Source of the DNA: Thalassospira sp.
GTDB lineage: Bacteria > Pseudomonadota > Alphaproteobacteria > Rhodospirillales > Thalassospiraceae
Assembly: GCF_002709775.1 (NCBI RefSeq)
Contig: NZ_PAQR01000005.1
Span: forward strand, 113,654 to 172,828
Reading direction: 5' to 3'
DNA length: 59,175 nucleotides
The stretch's first letter is position 1, and every line of letters starts with the position of its first letter. The notes below the pieces were generated by a model. The model did no database searches. It had not been told where the DNA came from and saw nothing but the letters and a program-made list of their open reading frames with translations. Positions 26,909-36,543 of this stretch are shown here, in pieces. Both the position numbers and the translations under genes were made by a program.

Positions 26909-28108
26909 ATGGATCTGACGGGCTTGAAAAAGATTGATGTTCTTGTCATCGGGGCGGGTGCGGCCGGCCTGATGTGCGCGATTGAAGCAGGAAAACGCGG
27001 ACGGTCCGTCGTGGTGGTTGATCATGCGGCCAAACCGGCGCAGAAAATCCGTATTTCCGGCGGTGGGCGTTGCAACTTCACCAATATCCATACCAGCCCG
27101 GAAAACTTCATCTCCGAGAACAAGCGTTTCTGTGTGTCGGCGCTCAAGCGATATACGCAGCATGACTTTCTTGATCTGGTAAATCGCTACAACATCGCCT
27201 GGCACGAAAAGACACTGGGCCAGCTGTTTTGCGATGAGTCGTCCTTTGAGATCATCGACATGCTGCTTGATGAATGCGACGCCGCCGATGTGACGATCAA
27301 ACTCAACACCGAGATTTCCAACATCATGAAGAGCGAAGATGGCGGCTTTGACGTCACCACGCGCACCGGCGCGCAATGGACATGTGAATCGCTTGTCGTT
27401 GCCTGTGGTGGACTGTCGATCCCGAAAATCGGCGCGACCGGCTTTGGTTATCAGATTGCCCGACAGTTCGGCATCAATGTCATCCCAACCCGTGCGGCCC
27501 TTGTGCCGTTCGTGTTTGATCCCGACCTGCGCGCCCGCACTGGCGAGCTTTCCGGTATCTCGGTCGATGCGATTGTGCAATGCAACAAAAAACAATTCCG
27601 CGAAGGGTTGCTGTTTACCCATCGTGGACTTTCCGGGCCCTCCATCCTGCAGATTTCATCTTACTGGAACGAAGGTGATGCCATCACGGTCAACCTCAAT
27701 CCGGAAGAAGACGCGTTTGATCTTTTGAAAACTGCCAAGGGTGAGAACCCGAAACAGGCAGTGCATACGGTTCTGTCGCGCATTTTGCCCAACCGGCTTG
27801 CGCAGATGATTACATCCATCCATGGCCTTGATCGTCCGATTGGTGAAACCGGTGATAAGGCGCTTCGCAAGCTTGCGATGGATGTCAATCAATGGGCCCT
27901 GACACCGAGCGGCACCGAAGGATATCGCACGGCCGAGGTCACGGTTGGCGGGGTCGATACCAACGCCCTGTCATCGAAAACCATGGAAGCCCGCGATGTG
28001 CCCGGACTTTATTTCATCGGCGAAGTTGTTGATGTCACCGGACATCTAGGTGGCTTTAATTTTCAATGGGCCTGGTCGTCGGGCTGGTCCGCCGGACAAG
28101 TCGTTTAA
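26909..28108 (+). CDS. NAD(P)/FAD-dependent oxidoreductase, HI0933/BaiN family
   Basis: 399-residue flavoprotein. The FAD-binding VLVIGAGAAGLMCAIEAG is near 10-28 and the family signature KIRISGGGRCNFTN near 46-59. The C-terminal GLYFIGEVVDVTGHLGGFNFQWAWSSG ends in the flavin-contact region and is close to invariant in the family. The catalysed reaction of this subgroup is not firmly established (annotated as BaiN-like or YhiN). It stands alone, 67 bases after the second cyclase. Confidence 0.92.
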   Translation: MDLTGLKKIDVLVIGAGAAGLMCAIEAGKRGRSVVVVDHAAKPAQKIRISGGGRCNFTNIHTSPENFISENKRFCVSALKRYTQHDFLDLVNRYNIAWHEKTLGQLFCDESSFEIIDMLLDECDAADVTIKLNTEISNIMKSEDGGFDVTTRTGAQWTCESLVVACGGLSIPKIGATGFGYQIARQFGINVIPTRAALVPFVFDPDLRARTGELSGISVDAIVQCNKKQFREGLLFTHRGLSGPSILQISSYWNEGDAITVNLNPEEDAFDLLKTAKGENPKQAVHTVLSRILPNRLAQMITSIHGLDRPIGETGDKALRKLAMDVNQWALTPSGTEGYRTAEVTVGGVDTNALSSKTMEARDVPGLYFIGEVVDVTGHLGGFNFQWAWSSGWSAGQVV

Positions 28109-28153
28109 ACGATCTTTCACCAACCATTCTTTGCACACCATTTAGGCCGTGCG

Positions 28154-28178
28154 GGAACAACTTGTGACATCAACCGTT
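28154..28178 (+). promoter_or_regulatory. EcfG-type general stress promoter
   Basis: GGAAC (28154-28158), 16 bases, CGTT (28175-28178). This is an exact match to the alphaproteobacterial general-stress sigma EcfG consensus GGAAC-N16/17-CGTT. It lies 52 bases upstream of the small membrane protein gene. Confidence 0.72.
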
Positions 28179-28190
28179 TGAGTTGTAAGC

Positions 28191-28206
28191 GCGGTGCAAA
28201 CACCGC
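28191..28206 (+). other. Small hairpin in the 5' leader of the small membrane protein gene
   Basis: GCGGTG-CAAA-CACCGC, a 6-bp perfect stem just downstream of the EcfG-type promoter and 18 bases upstream of the ribosome-binding site GAGGTTGG. It may protect the transcript end. Confidence 0.45.
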
Positions 28207-28229
28207 TGCAACAAATGTGAGGTTGGAAC

Positions 28230-28421
28230 ATGTTTGAATATGGTGGAATTCTCGGACTTCTCGTCCTGATCGCCGATATTTGGGCGATCGTGAATATTAT
28301 GGGCAGTGGTGCAAGCACCGGCTCGAAAGTCCTGTGGACTGTCCTTGTTGTTATCCTGCCGGTCCTCGGCCTGATTATCTGGTTCTTTGCCGGACCGCGC
28401 AGCGGACGCGCGACCGCATAA
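28230..28421 (+). CDS. Small two-helix membrane protein, PLDc_N type
   Basis: 63 residues with two hydrophobic helices (about 6-25 and 33-53) and a basic C-terminus. The pattern W-x-x-x-x-x-x-PVLGLIIWFF-x-GPR is typical of the phospholipase-D nuclease N-terminal domain, here as a stand-alone protein without any catalytic part. GAGGTTGG precedes the ATG. It has its own EcfG-type promoter and a strong terminator, so it is a single-gene stress unit. It probably acts in the inner membrane; its job is unknown. Confidence 0.82.
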   Translation: MFEYGGILGLLVLIADIWAIVNIMGSGASTGSKVLWTVLVVILPVLGLIIWFFAGPRSGRATA

Positions 28422-28447
28422 AACCGGACATCATTTCCCTCAATGAC

Positions 28448-28479
28448 AAAAAGGCCGACAGGAAACTGTCGGCCTTTTT
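28448..28479. terminator. Bidirectional terminator
   Basis: Perfect 14-bp stem AAAAAGGCCGACAG / CTGTCGGCCTTTTT with GAAA loop. It ends both the small membrane protein gene and the leftward TAXI-TRAP operon, whose last stop is 7 bases to the right. Confidence 0.92.
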
Positions 28480-28485
28480 GTTTGT

Positions 28486-30252
28486 CTATATACCGGCGGC
28501 AAAGATCACAACAGCCCCAACGCCAATCAACCCGACCCTGACCAGGATCGGTTTTGGAGCGATCAGCCCATAGGAAATCGCCGTCAATCCAAGCGCAACC
28601 TTAAGCCCGGCAACCACCGCCCAAACCGGATGACTGGCAAGCTCGATCAGGGTGCTGTTGGCAATCATGGCAAGCGGCACGATATAAAGCCCGATGCCCA
28701 GCGCCATGGCCGTCCCGGCAACCTTGAGCCAGTTTTCCTCGACCATGCCGGCGGCAATAAACACCGCCCCGCAGACCGGTGGCGTAATGGTCGAAAGCAG
28801 CGCAAACCAGAAGATGAACAGATGCGCCTGAAGCGGTTCTAACCCCAATTCAATCAGGGCAGGACCGGCGACCGAGACGCAAATGACATAGGCCGCCGTG
28901 GTCGGGACTTCCATGCCAAGGATCAGACAGGCAAGGGCAGTTAAAAGAAGGGCAGGCCATAGCATCCCGCCCGATCCGGAAATCAGGAGCGAGGTAATCT
29001 TCACACCAAGCCCGGTCAGGCCAAGCACCCCGATCACGATCGAGGCACACAAAATGATCGACCCGATCATCGCCACCTGACGCCCGGCATTCAGGCACAC
29101 ATCGGTAAAACGTTCCTTGCTGCGCGCAAGATCAACACTGAGATCCGCATCAAGCAACAACAACGCCGCCCCGGCCAGAAGGGCCAGGCAGGCTGCATAT
29201 TGCGGCGTATAGTCACCGACAAACATGCCCCACAGCAGGATGGTAAACGGCACCAGGAAAAAGCCCGACGTAATCAGAACCGCACGCATGTTTGGGCGAT
29301 CTTCCTTGGGCACACCCGGCAAGTCAAAGCGAAGGGCAAAAGCATTGATGCCAACCCATACGGCAAGGAAGTAAAGCACGGCCGGCAACATGGCCGCGAC
29401 CATGATATCGACATAGGGCTTGCCGGTAAGCTCGACCATGACAAAGGCCCCTGCCCCCATCAATGGCGGCATAATCTGACCACCGCTTGATGCCACCGCC
29501 TCAACCGCCGCGGCAAGGCGTTTGGGGTAACCCAGCTTGGTCATGGCCGGCAGGGTAATCGCCCCGGTCGAAGCGACATTGGCGGACGCTGACCCGGATA
29601 TCGAACCAAACAGGGCCGATGACACCACCGAAACCTTCGCCGCCCCGCCCTTGAGCCGACCGGCAGCCGCGCCAGCAACATTCATGAAGCCCTGACCGGC
29701 CTCGCCGCCATTCAGAACCGCGCCAAAAATCACAAAAATTGCAACGATATTGACCGACACACCGGTCAGACTGCCCCAAAGGCCGCCCTCGGCAATGGTC
29801 AGGGTACCCAGCATGCTTTCGATCGGCAGGCCAGCGTGGCCAAACTCGCCCGGGACATGTTGCCCGAACAACGCATAAAGAAGCGCAATCGCCGCCACGG
29901 TTGGCAGGGGCCAACCAATCGCGCGGCGCGCCATTTCAAGCACGACCAGCAACAGTGCGACTGCCAGCATGATCTGGCTATTGCCAATCAGAAATCCGTA
30001 TTGATCGCCAAGTGTCTGATGATTGATGACAAGCCAGCCGCATCCGATCAGACCAATAATGGTCAAAAAGATGCCCGAGATTTTCTGAGCCGGGGTTTTG
30101 GCGACAAAGATCAGCGCCCAGGGCAAGGCCAGCGCCATGTGGATCGGACGGCTGACAAGATTGGGCACCAATCCTGAAAAGATCAGCCAAAGGTGAAAGG
30201 CAATCGAAACGGCGCCAAGGGCGATCCAGAAGGGGCGAGTAGAGGCTGACAT
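28486..30252 (-). CDS. TRAP transporter fused permease (TAXI type)
   Basis: 588 residues, about 14-16 membrane helices. This is the fused small and large TRAP permease usual for TAXI systems. Signatures are VSSALFGSISGSASANVASTGAITLPAM (about 205-235) and SSGGQIMPPLMGAGAFVM. The N-terminal four-helix part (about 1-120) replaces DctQ. It works with the TAXI binding protein encoded just upstream, from which it is separated by a 74-base gap with a hairpin. The substrate is unknown. Confidence 0.92.
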   Translation of the reverse strand: MSASTRPFWIALGAVSIAFHLWLIFSGLVPNLVSRPIHMALALPWALIFVAKTPAQKISGIFLTIIGLIGCGWLVINHQTLGDQYGFLIGNSQIMLAVALLLVVLEMARRAIGWPLPTVAAIALLYALFGQHVPGEFGHAGLPIESMLGTLTIAEGGLWGSLTGVSVNIVAIFVIFGAVLNGGEAGQGFMNVAGAAAGRLKGGAAKVSVVSSALFGSISGSASANVASTGAITLPAMTKLGYPKRLAAAVEAVASSGGQIMPPLMGAGAFVMVELTGKPYVDIMVAAMLPAVLYFLAVWVGINAFALRFDLPGVPKEDRPNMRAVLITSGFFLVPFTILLWGMFVGDYTPQYAACLALLAGAALLLLDADLSVDLARSKERFTDVCLNAGRQVAMIGSIILCASIVIGVLGLTGLGVKITSLLISGSGGMLWPALLLTALACLILGMEVPTTAAYVICVSVAGPALIELGLEPLQAHLFIFWFALLSTITPPVCGAVFIAAGMVEENWLKVAGTAMALGIGLYIVPLAMIANSTLIELASHPVWAVVAGLKVALGLTAISYGLIAPKPILVRVGLIGVGAVVIFAAGI

Positions 30253-30280
30253 ATCGTAAATGGCTTGCTTGATAAGAAAT

Positions 30281-30302
30281 GGCCCGGCAGTTCTGCCGGG
30301 CC
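30281..30302 (-). other. Intercistronic hairpin between TAXI binding protein and permease
   Basis: 10-bp perfect stem GGCCCGGCAG / CTGCCGGGCC. On the leftward transcript no T run follows, so it is more likely an mRNA-stabilising element or partial attenuator that favours the binding protein over the permease. Confidence 0.6.
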
Positions 30303-30326
30303 TTTAACATGTGATCGGATCAGCGA

Positions 30327-31289
30327 TCAGCGCTGATCATCGCGAACGGAAAAACCGACTTCGTCATAATAGCGAAGCGCACCCGGATGCATTTTACCAG
30401 TGATGTTGGCAAGCATTTCCGGCGTCACACCATTCCACCAGGATGAGCTTTCACCCATTGCAGTCTTCTGGTCCCAGAAGGTTTTGGTCAGCGCATAAGC
30501 CGTGTCTGCGTCCATCTGGGTGGTGGCAAAGGCAACAACCGAAAGCGATGCTGTGGTGATGTCCTCGCTCTGACCGTTATAGGTACCAGCCGGAATAACC
30601 GTCTTGTCACGCTTGGTTTCGGCAAGCTGTTCTTCGGAAAGCGACAGCACCGTCACATAAGTACCTGCAGCAGCTTCGATCACGTTCGGAGCTGGCCAGG
30701 AGCCAGCAGTTACGAAACCATCGATCTGTCCGTTTTTAAGGGCCGCAACGGCGTTGGACAGTTCGGCATCGGCCAGATCAACCTTGCCTTCAAGGCCAAA
30801 CAGCTGAAGGTATTTTTCACCTTCACGCGCGCCAAACGATCCCTTGCCGAGCAGGATGGTTTTGCCTTCGAGATCGGCAAAGCTGGTCGCACCGGAATCC
30901 GCGCGCATGACGAAATGCATGGTCAGCGACGGGATCGGGAACAGGGCGCGGACTTCGGCAAACTTTTCGGTCGGACGGCCATCGAACGGGCCTTTGCCGT
31001 TCTGTGCCAGGCTCACCAGACCGGGCGGGGAGGTAAAGACATAGTTGCCCGGACGTACCATGGCTTCCATGACGTTCTGAACCGAACCCTGGCTTTCCTC
31101 GACCGTGACGATGATGTCACCGTCGGTACCGGTTTTCATCGCTTCGGCAAACTGGGCTGCCATCTGATAGTAGGATGAAGCGGCCTTGGCCGATTTCAGG
31201 GTGACACGGGTTTCGGCCTGCGCGGCATTTGCCACCGACAGGGCCATCATACCGGCGGCAATCACGCCGAGAGTGCGCATAATTTTCAA
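30327..31289 (-). CDS. TAXI family TRAP solute-binding protein
   Basis: 320-residue periplasmic protein with a signal peptide (cleavage after AQA near 25). TAXI features include SSYYQMAAQFAEAM near 40, a Gly-Ser-rich loop GSVQNVMEAMVRPGNYVF near 70 and LLGKGSFGAR near 145. The start is taken as TTG at 31289 because a GGAGG lies five bases before it; the first ATG (31280) would be 14 bases away. It is first in its operon. TAXI systems carry small carboxylates such as glutamate, but the cargo is not predictable. Confidence 0.9.
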   Translation of the reverse strand: MKIMRTLGVIAAGMMALSVANAAQAETRVTLKSAKAASSYYQMAAQFAEAMKTGTDGDIIVTVEESQGSVQNVMEAMVRPGNYVFTSPPGLVSLAQNGKGPFDGRPTEKFAEVRALFPIPSLTMHFVMRADSGATSFADLEGKTILLGKGSFGAREGEKYLQLFGLEGKVDLADAELSNAVAALKNGQIDGFVTAGSWPAPNVIEAAAGTYVTVLSLSEEQLAETKRDKTVIPAGTYNGQSEDITTASLSVVAFATTQMDADTAYALTKTFWDQKTAMGESSSWWNGVTPEMLANITGKMHPGALRYYDEVGFSVRDDQR

Positions 31290-31722
31290 GGTTTCCTCCC
31301 CTTGTATGGTGGGTTCACCGTCTGGCTTGAATGCCGTTTATGGCCGGTGGACCGAAAGTCTGGTGGCGAAGCGCAAAAACCAACCCCGTTTCAATCCGAT
31401 TTTGGCAAAATGCGCCTGATTTGGGTCCATAGAAAGCATCAATTCCCCCAAGGTCAAGCTGCTTGTGCGATTTTCACAATTCAAAGGCGGTTTCGGCCCG
31501 AAACATGGCCCGTTTACACATAGCAGTTGCGCAAAAGCGGCACTATGCGCGCAAGTTCCGCAGGCTTAAAGAAAGGCAACAAATTTGACGGAACTTCTTG
31601 TGCACTGTGGTGTTAAACCCAAAATGCACTTATCCCCTTATTGGCCAAAGGCTTGTAAAGATTGACAGGCCTGATCCCCTACCGCAGGGTGCCTGCCATC
31701 TTGAAATTCAAACGAGGAAGCC
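31290..31722. other. 433-base gene-free divergent region
   Basis: It lies between the divergent TAXI binding protein and MFS genes. The left edge holds the GGAGG of the TAXI gene and the right edge the GAGGAA of the MFS gene. A candidate EcfG-type promoter lies at 31590-31614. No convincing gene, RNA or strong repeat was seen in the middle; reading frames there look random. Confidence 0.6.
31590..31614 (+). promoter_or_regulatory. Candidate EcfG-type promoter of the MFS gene
   Basis: GGAAC, 16 bases, TGTT. It differs from the EcfG consensus only at the first base of the CGTT box. It lies 109 bases upstream of the MFS start. Confidence 0.42.
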
Positions 31723-33144
31723 ATGCCGCGTTCGCCGGTCGCCCTGATCATTGCACTGTCTGCCACACTGTTTGCTGCCTTTGCGCTTAACAGTGGGGCG
31801 TCATTGCAATCATCGCTTCTGGCGCTGCGCGCCTCTGCCGAGGGATTTGCACCGGTCTATACCGGTATCATCATGGCATCCTATTATATCGGCTTTGTTG
31901 CCGGCATCATCTGGGGCGCAAGCCTTGTGAACCGGGTGGGGCATATCCGGACATTTGCCGCCCTGGCATCGGCCGCCTCCGCGATCACGCTTTTGCATGC
32001 TGTTCTGGTCGATCCAATCACATGGTCGCTTTTCCGCATCATGACCGGGCTTTGTGTTTCCGGTCTGTATCTGGTGATTGAAAGCTGGCTGAATGCGCAG
32101 GCTGACAATACCTCGCGCGGCGGGACGATTGCGATCTACATGACGGTGTCCCTTGGCGGTCTGGCGATTGGTCAGCTGTTGCTCAATGGTGCGCCGGTCA
32201 GCAGTTTCGAGCTGTTTACGGTTGCCTCCGTCTTGCTGTCACTGTCGCTGGTTCCACTGGCCCTTACCCGTCAGCCACCGCCTTCTGCGGTTAGTGGCGA
32301 ACGCATGACGTTCCGTCGCCTGTACAAGATTTCCCCGCTTGGCTTTGTCGCAGCATCTGGTGCCGGCGTGCTTTCTGGTGCGGTTTATGGTGTCGGTCCA
32401 GTCTTTGCCGCCGACCTTGGCCTTGCAACCAATGACATCGCCTATTTCATGTTCTTTGTCATTCTGGGCGGCATGATCATGCAGTTCCCGATCGGCAAGA
32501 TATCGGACATGGTGCCTCGGCAATATGTCATGATCTTTGTTTTGACCGGGCTTGCGATTTCAGGGATCTTCCCGCTGATTGCACCCGATCTTGTGCGCGA
32601 AAATCTGACGGTATGGGGCGGGATCACGGGTGTGTTTATCATGCCGGTATACGGATTGGCCGTGGCCTATGTGAATGACTATCTCGAACCCGAAGATATC
32701 GTTCCGGCATCGGGTGGTCTTTTGATCATTTATGGTGCGTCGGCTGCCACCGGTCCGCTTCTGGGGTCGAGTGCAATCGGGCATTTTGGCCCGTGGGCAT
32801 TGCCGGTTCTGTTTTCCATTATCGGTATCTCCGTTGCGAGTTTTGCGATGTATCGCGCAGGCTTTGGTCGTCGTATCTCGATCGAGGAACAAGGTCAGTT
32901 CGTTGCTGTTCCACGTACAACGCCGATGGCCTTTGAATTGTCACCGATTACCGACGATGTCAGCACCGAAGACAATGATGAAGGCAACCCGGCCAAGGAT
33001 GAAACCGGGCAAAAGCCGTTTGATCCGCACGATCTGGAAGATTTGCTAACCCCGGATGGTACGGCCCATCCGGACGATATCGGTCAGGTTCCGGCAGCAG
33101 ACGGTGATGAAACGGCCGATCCGGAAACGGACACGAAAACCTGA
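31723..33144 (+). CDS. MFS transporter, YcaD-like
   Basis: 473 residues, 12 predicted helices in the first 385, followed by a long acidic hydrophilic tail (about 400-473, rich in Asp, Glu, Pro). The first half shows ASYYIGFVAGIIWGASLVNRVGHIR with the A-motif-like loop, and VIESWLNAQA near 118, a pattern of the YcaD/UMF-type group. GAGGAA precedes the ATG. The substrate is unknown. The acidic cytoplasmic tail is unusual for the family and may be regulatory. Confidence 0.85.
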   Translation: MPRSPVALIIALSATLFAAFALNSGASLQSSLLALRASAEGFAPVYTGIIMASYYIGFVAGIIWGASLVNRVGHIRTFAALASAASAITLLHAVLVDPITWSLFRIMTGLCVSGLYLVIESWLNAQADNTSRGGTIAIYMTVSLGGLAIGQLLLNGAPVSSFELFTVASVLLSLSLVPLALTRQPPPSAVSGERMTFRRLYKISPLGFVAASGAGVLSGAVYGVGPVFAADLGLATNDIAYFMFFVILGGMIMQFPIGKISDMVPRQYVMIFVLTGLAISGIFPLIAPDLVRENLTVWGGITGVFIMPVYGLAVAYVNDYLEPEDIVPASGGLLIIYGASAATGPLLGSSAIGHFGPWALPVLFSIIGISVASFAMYRAGFGRRISIEEQGQFVAVPRTTPMAFELSPITDDVSTEDNDEGNPAKDETGQKPFDPHDLEDLLTPDGTAHPDDIGQVPAADGDETADPETDTKT

Positions 33145-33356
33145 GCACAGGTTACCGAATCACTCGGCACCCATCGGGGGCGCTTCCATAATACGGAAAA
33201 CATCCCGTAAATTTGAAACAGGCTGTGGACCCGCCCCGGCTTCAACCCATATGTTGTGAACCAACGATAGGCGGGTTGGCTTTGCGGCGCGCGTTGCGCT
33301 TGCTGGCAAAACCACATTTGCCGCCCGAAACAGTTCCAAGTCTGGTGAGAGAAAAC

Positions 33357-35549
33357 ATGACCCAACGCATCCAAGAAGGTGGTCTTCAGATTGCAAAAGT
33401 GCTGCATGATCTGGTGGCCAACGAAGTCATTCCGGGAACAGGGATCAGTTCCGATCAGTTCTGGGCATCCTTTGAAAAGCTCGTCACCGAACTTGGACCA
33501 CGCAACAAGGCGCTGCTGGCAAAGCGCGACGAATTGCAGGCCAAGATCGACGAATGGCATCTTTCGCGTCAGGACCAGCCGCGTGATCCGGCAGCCTATA
33601 AGGAATTCCTGACCGAGATCGGTTATCTCCTGCCTGAAGGTGATGATTTCTATATCACCACCACCAATGTCGACCCGGAAATCGGCCGGGTTGCAGGCCC
33701 GCAGCTGGTCGTGCCGGTGATGAATGCACGCTATGCGCTGAATGCTGCCAATGCACGCTGGGGCAGCCTTTATGATGCGCTTTATGGCACCGATGTCATC
33801 GACGAGGCCGATGGCAAGGAAAAGACCAAGGGTTTCAACCCGAAACGCGGTGCAGCCGTTGTCGCCTATGCGGCGAACTTCCTTGATGAATGCGCCCCGC
33901 TTGCGACCGGTAAACATGCCGATGCCACCAATTACGAAGTCCGTGAAGACGGTTCTGGCTGGTGGACGCTGGTTGTGACCCTGTCAGATGGCAGCGAAAC
34001 CGCACTTGAACTGCCGTCGCAGTTCATCGGGTACAACGAAAAGGACGGTAAACTTACCGACATCCTGCTGCGTCGTCACAGCCTGCATGTCGAAATCCAT
34101 ATCGATCCGACCCACCCGATCGGCAAGGAACATGCCGCAGGCGTGTGCGACGTGATTATGGAATCCGCTGTCAGCACCATTCAGGACTGCGAAGATTCGA
34201 TCGCCGCCGTTGATGCCGACGACAAGACCGTTGCCTATCGCAACTGGCTTGGACTGATGAAAGGCACGCTTGAGGAAAAGTTTGAGAAAGGTGGCAAGAC
34301 GATCACCCGTCGCCTGAACCCGGACCGCACCTATAAGGGTGTTGATGGCAATGAAGTTGTCTTGCCGGGTCGCAGCCTGATGCTGATCCGTAATGTCGGT
34401 CATCTGATGACTACCGATGCGGTGCTTGATGCCAATGGCAACGAAGTCCCGGAAGGCTTCCTTGATGCCATGGTGACCAGCCTGATCGCCAAGCATGACG
34501 TGATCGGCAATAACGAACTTTCGAATTCGCGCCATGGCAGCGTCTATATCGTGAAGCCGAAAATGCACGGCCCCGAAGAGGTCGAGCTGACCAACGATCT
34601 GTTTGGCTTTGTCGAACAGGCGATTGATTTGCCCGAACATACGCTCAAGGTCGGCATCATGGATGAGGAGCGCCGCACGACGGTGAACCTCAAGGAATGC
34701 ATCCGTGCCGCAAAGGACCGTGTGGTCTTCATCAATACCGGCTTCCTTGATCGTACCGGTGACGAAATCCACACCAGCATGGAAGCAGGCCCGATGGTCC
34801 GCAAGGAAGCGATGAAGGACCAGTACTGGATCGCCGCCTATGAAAACTGGAACGTCGATATCGGTCTTGAATGCGGCATGAAGGGCGTTGCCCAGATCGG
34901 CAAAGGCATGTGGGCTAAGCCGGACCGCATGGCCGAAATGATGGAAGCCAAGATCGGCCATCCGAAGGCTGGGGCGAAATGCGCCTGGGTTCCGTCGCCG
35001 ACGGCTGCAACCCTGCATGCCATTCACTATCATCAGGTTGATGTCCGTGCCGTTCAGGACGAGATCGGCAAACGCGAACGTGCAAGCCTTGATGACATTC
35101 TGGCGATCCCGCGTCTGGGTGACATCAAACCGATGCCAAGCGAAATCCAGGAAGAGCTTGATAACAATGCCCAGGGCATTCTGGGTTATGTTGTCCGCTG
35201 GATCGATAGCGGCATTGGTTGTTCCAAGGTGCCTGATATCAATGATGTCGGCCTGATGGAAGACCGTGCGACGCTTCGCATTTCCAGCCAGCATATTGCC
35301 AACTGGCTCCATCATGGCCTGTGCAGCGAAGAACAGGTGATGGAAACCATGAAGCGTATGGCGGCTGTCGTCGACAAGCAGAATGAAGGGGACCCGACCT
35401 ATCGCAACATGGCCCCGAACTTTGATGACAGCGTCGCCTTTGCGGCAGCCTGTGATCTGGTCTTCAAGGGGCGTGAGCAGCCGAACGGTTACACCGAGCC
35501 GGTCCTGCATGCACGCCGTCGCGAAGCCAAGGCAAAATACGGCGCCTGA
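33357..35549 (+). CDS. glcB: Malate synthase G
   Basis: Condenses glyoxylate with acetyl-CoA to malate, the second step of the glyoxylate shunt and of glycolate use. 730 residues fit the single-subunit G form. Recognisable blocks are [13 protein letters not shown] near 137, [16 protein letters not shown] near 435, [21 protein letters not shown] near 460 and [17 protein letters not shown] near 543. The ATG at 33357 has GGTGAGAG upstream; the longer open frame (from 33213) lacks protein character. Isocitrate lyase is not in the window. Confidence 0.95.
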   Translation: MTQRIQEGGLQIAKVLHDLVANEVIPGTGISSDQFWASFEKLVTELGPRNKALLAKRDELQAKIDEWHLSRQDQPRDPAAYKEFLTEIGYLLPEGDDFYITTTNVDPEIGRVAGPQLVVPVMNARYALNAANARWGSLYDALYGTDVIDEADGKEKTKGFNPKRGAAVVAYAANFLDECAPLATGKHADATNYEVREDGSGWWTLVVTLSDGSETALELPSQFIGYNEKDGKLTDILLRRHSLHVEIHIDPTHPIGKEHAAGVCDVIMESAVSTIQDCEDSIAAVDADDKTVAYRNWLGLMKGTLEEKFEKGGKTITRRLNPDRTYKGVDGNEVVLPGRSLMLIRNVGHLMTTDAVLDANGNEVPEGFLDAMVTSLIAKHDVIGNNELSNSRHGSVYIVKPKMHGPEEVELTNDLFGFVEQAIDLPEHTLKVGIMDEERRTTVNLKECIRAAKDRVVFINTGFLDRTGDEIHTSMEAGPMVRKEAMKDQYWIAAYENWNVDIGLECGMKGVAQIGKGMWAKPDRMAEMMEAKIGHPKAGAKCAWVPSPTAATLHAIHYHQVDVRAVQDEIGKRERASLDDILAIPRLGDIKPMPSEIQEELDNNAQGILGYVVRWIDSGIGCSKVPDINDVGLMEDRATLRISSQHIANWLHHGLCSEEQVMETMKRMAAVVDKQNEGDPTYRNMAPNFDDSVAFAAACDLVFKGREQPNGYTEPVLHARRREAKAKYGA

Positions 35550-35582
35550 TCGCAATACCACGCACCAAAGCAGACCAAAAAC

Positions 35583-35613
35583 AAAAGCCGCCCGATCCGT
35601 TCGGGCGGCTTTT
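35583..35613 (+). terminator. Terminator of glcB
   Basis: Perfect 13-bp stem AAAAGCCGCCCGA / TCGGGCGGCTTTT with a 5-base loop, 33 bases after the glcB stop. Confidence 0.9.
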
Positions 35614-35623
35614 ATGTTGCAAG

Positions 35624-35652
35624 AAAATGCTGCAGCATAACGCGCAGCATTT
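35624..35652 (-). terminator. Probable terminator of map
   Basis: On the minus strand AAATGCTGC / GCAGCATTT with a 10-base loop, followed by TTC. It lies 10 bases after the map stop. The T run is short, so termination may be partial. Confidence 0.55.
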
Positions 35653-35662
35653 CTAACCGGGT

Positions 35663-36412
35663 TCAGTTGCCCAGTGTCATGATCTCATAACCCTTGTCGG
35701 TCACGACAAGGGTGTGTTCATACTGCACGGTCGCATCACCGGTATCGGCATAAAGCGTCCAGCCATCCTCGCTATCAAGCGCCCATTTCGCGCCAAGCGA
35801 CAAGAAGGGCTCAATCGTGATCACCTGCCCTTTCTTGAGCGCCCGGCGTTCTTTTGGGTCATCCCAGGTCGGAATAGTGTGGGGATGTTCATGCAGGGAT
35901 TTGCCAATGCCGTGGCTCGCAAGATTGCGGATCAGGGTATAGCCGCCCTTGCGGGCAAAGTTTTCGATCTTTAGGCCGATCTCGCGGATCGGGGCCTTGT
36001 CGCGCACCACCTTGATACCCGCCCACATCGCTTTCTTGCCGTCTTCACACAGTTTAACGAGTTCGGGTTTTGCCGTGCCACAGATGAAGCTGGCACCGGT
36101 ATCGGAAAAATACCCGTCAAGCGATGCCGATACATCGATATTGACCAGATCACCGTCGGCCAACACCTGATCCCCCGGGATGCCGTGGGCGACGGCATCA
36201 TTGACACTGATGCAGGTCGCACCGGGGAATTTATATTCGCTTTCGGGGGCGGAAATGGCCCCGGCATCTTCAAGAACCTTGCGCCCGATCTGATCCAGCT
36301 CGGCGGTCGTAATCCCGGGAACGGCAGCGGCCCCCATGACGTCACGCGCACGGGCACAAATGCGCCCGATCTTGCGCATCTGTTCGAGTTCTTTTTCCGA
36401 TGAAATTGTCAT
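35663..36412 (-). CDS. map: Methionine aminopeptidase, type I
   Basis: Removes the initiator Met from nascent proteins. 249 residues with the five metal ligands of the family in VNIDVSASLDGYFSDTG (two Asp, near 92-103), SHGIGKSLHEHP (His, near 167), IEPFLS (Glu, near 201) and the late Glu in VQYEHTLVV. Type Ia length, no zinc-finger N-terminal extension. The gene stands alone, convergent with glcB. Confidence 0.95.
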   Translation of the reverse strand: MTISSEKELEQMRKIGRICARARDVMGAAAVPGITTAELDQIGRKVLEDAGAISAPESEYKFPGATCISVNDAVAHGIPGDQVLADGDLVNIDVSASLDGYFSDTGASFICGTAKPELVKLCEDGKKAMWAGIKVVRDKAPIREIGLKIENFARKGGYTLIRNLASHGIGKSLHEHPHTIPTWDDPKERRALKKGQVITIEPFLSLGAKWALDSEDGWTLYADTGDATVQYEHTLVVTDKGYEIMTLGN

Positions 36413-36476
36413 GGAATGCTTATTGCGATGCCGTAATGCAAAGTCAAGAAAACCTGCTCTGTATCAAAGACCCCAC

Positions 36477-36509
36477 AAAAAAAACGACGGCCAACATGAA
36501 TGGCCGTCG
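36477..36509 (-). terminator. Terminator of pcaHG
   Basis: On the minus strand a 9-bp stem CGACGGCCA / TGGCCGTCG with a 7-base loop, followed by eight T. It lies 35 bases after the pcaG stop. Confidence 0.9.
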
Positions 36510-36543
36510 CAACATATTGGGGTTCGATCCGATCAAGGGATGA

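Noticed and set aside
28191..28206. GCGGTGCAAACACCGC as a terminator
   Set aside because: No T run follows and it sits inside the leader of the small membrane protein gene, downstream of the promoter.
33984..35561. Long open frame (525 codons) on the minus strand opposite glcB
   Set aside because: It is antisense to a clear malate synthase G, its product has no recognisable domain, and its composition follows the codon bias of the other strand.
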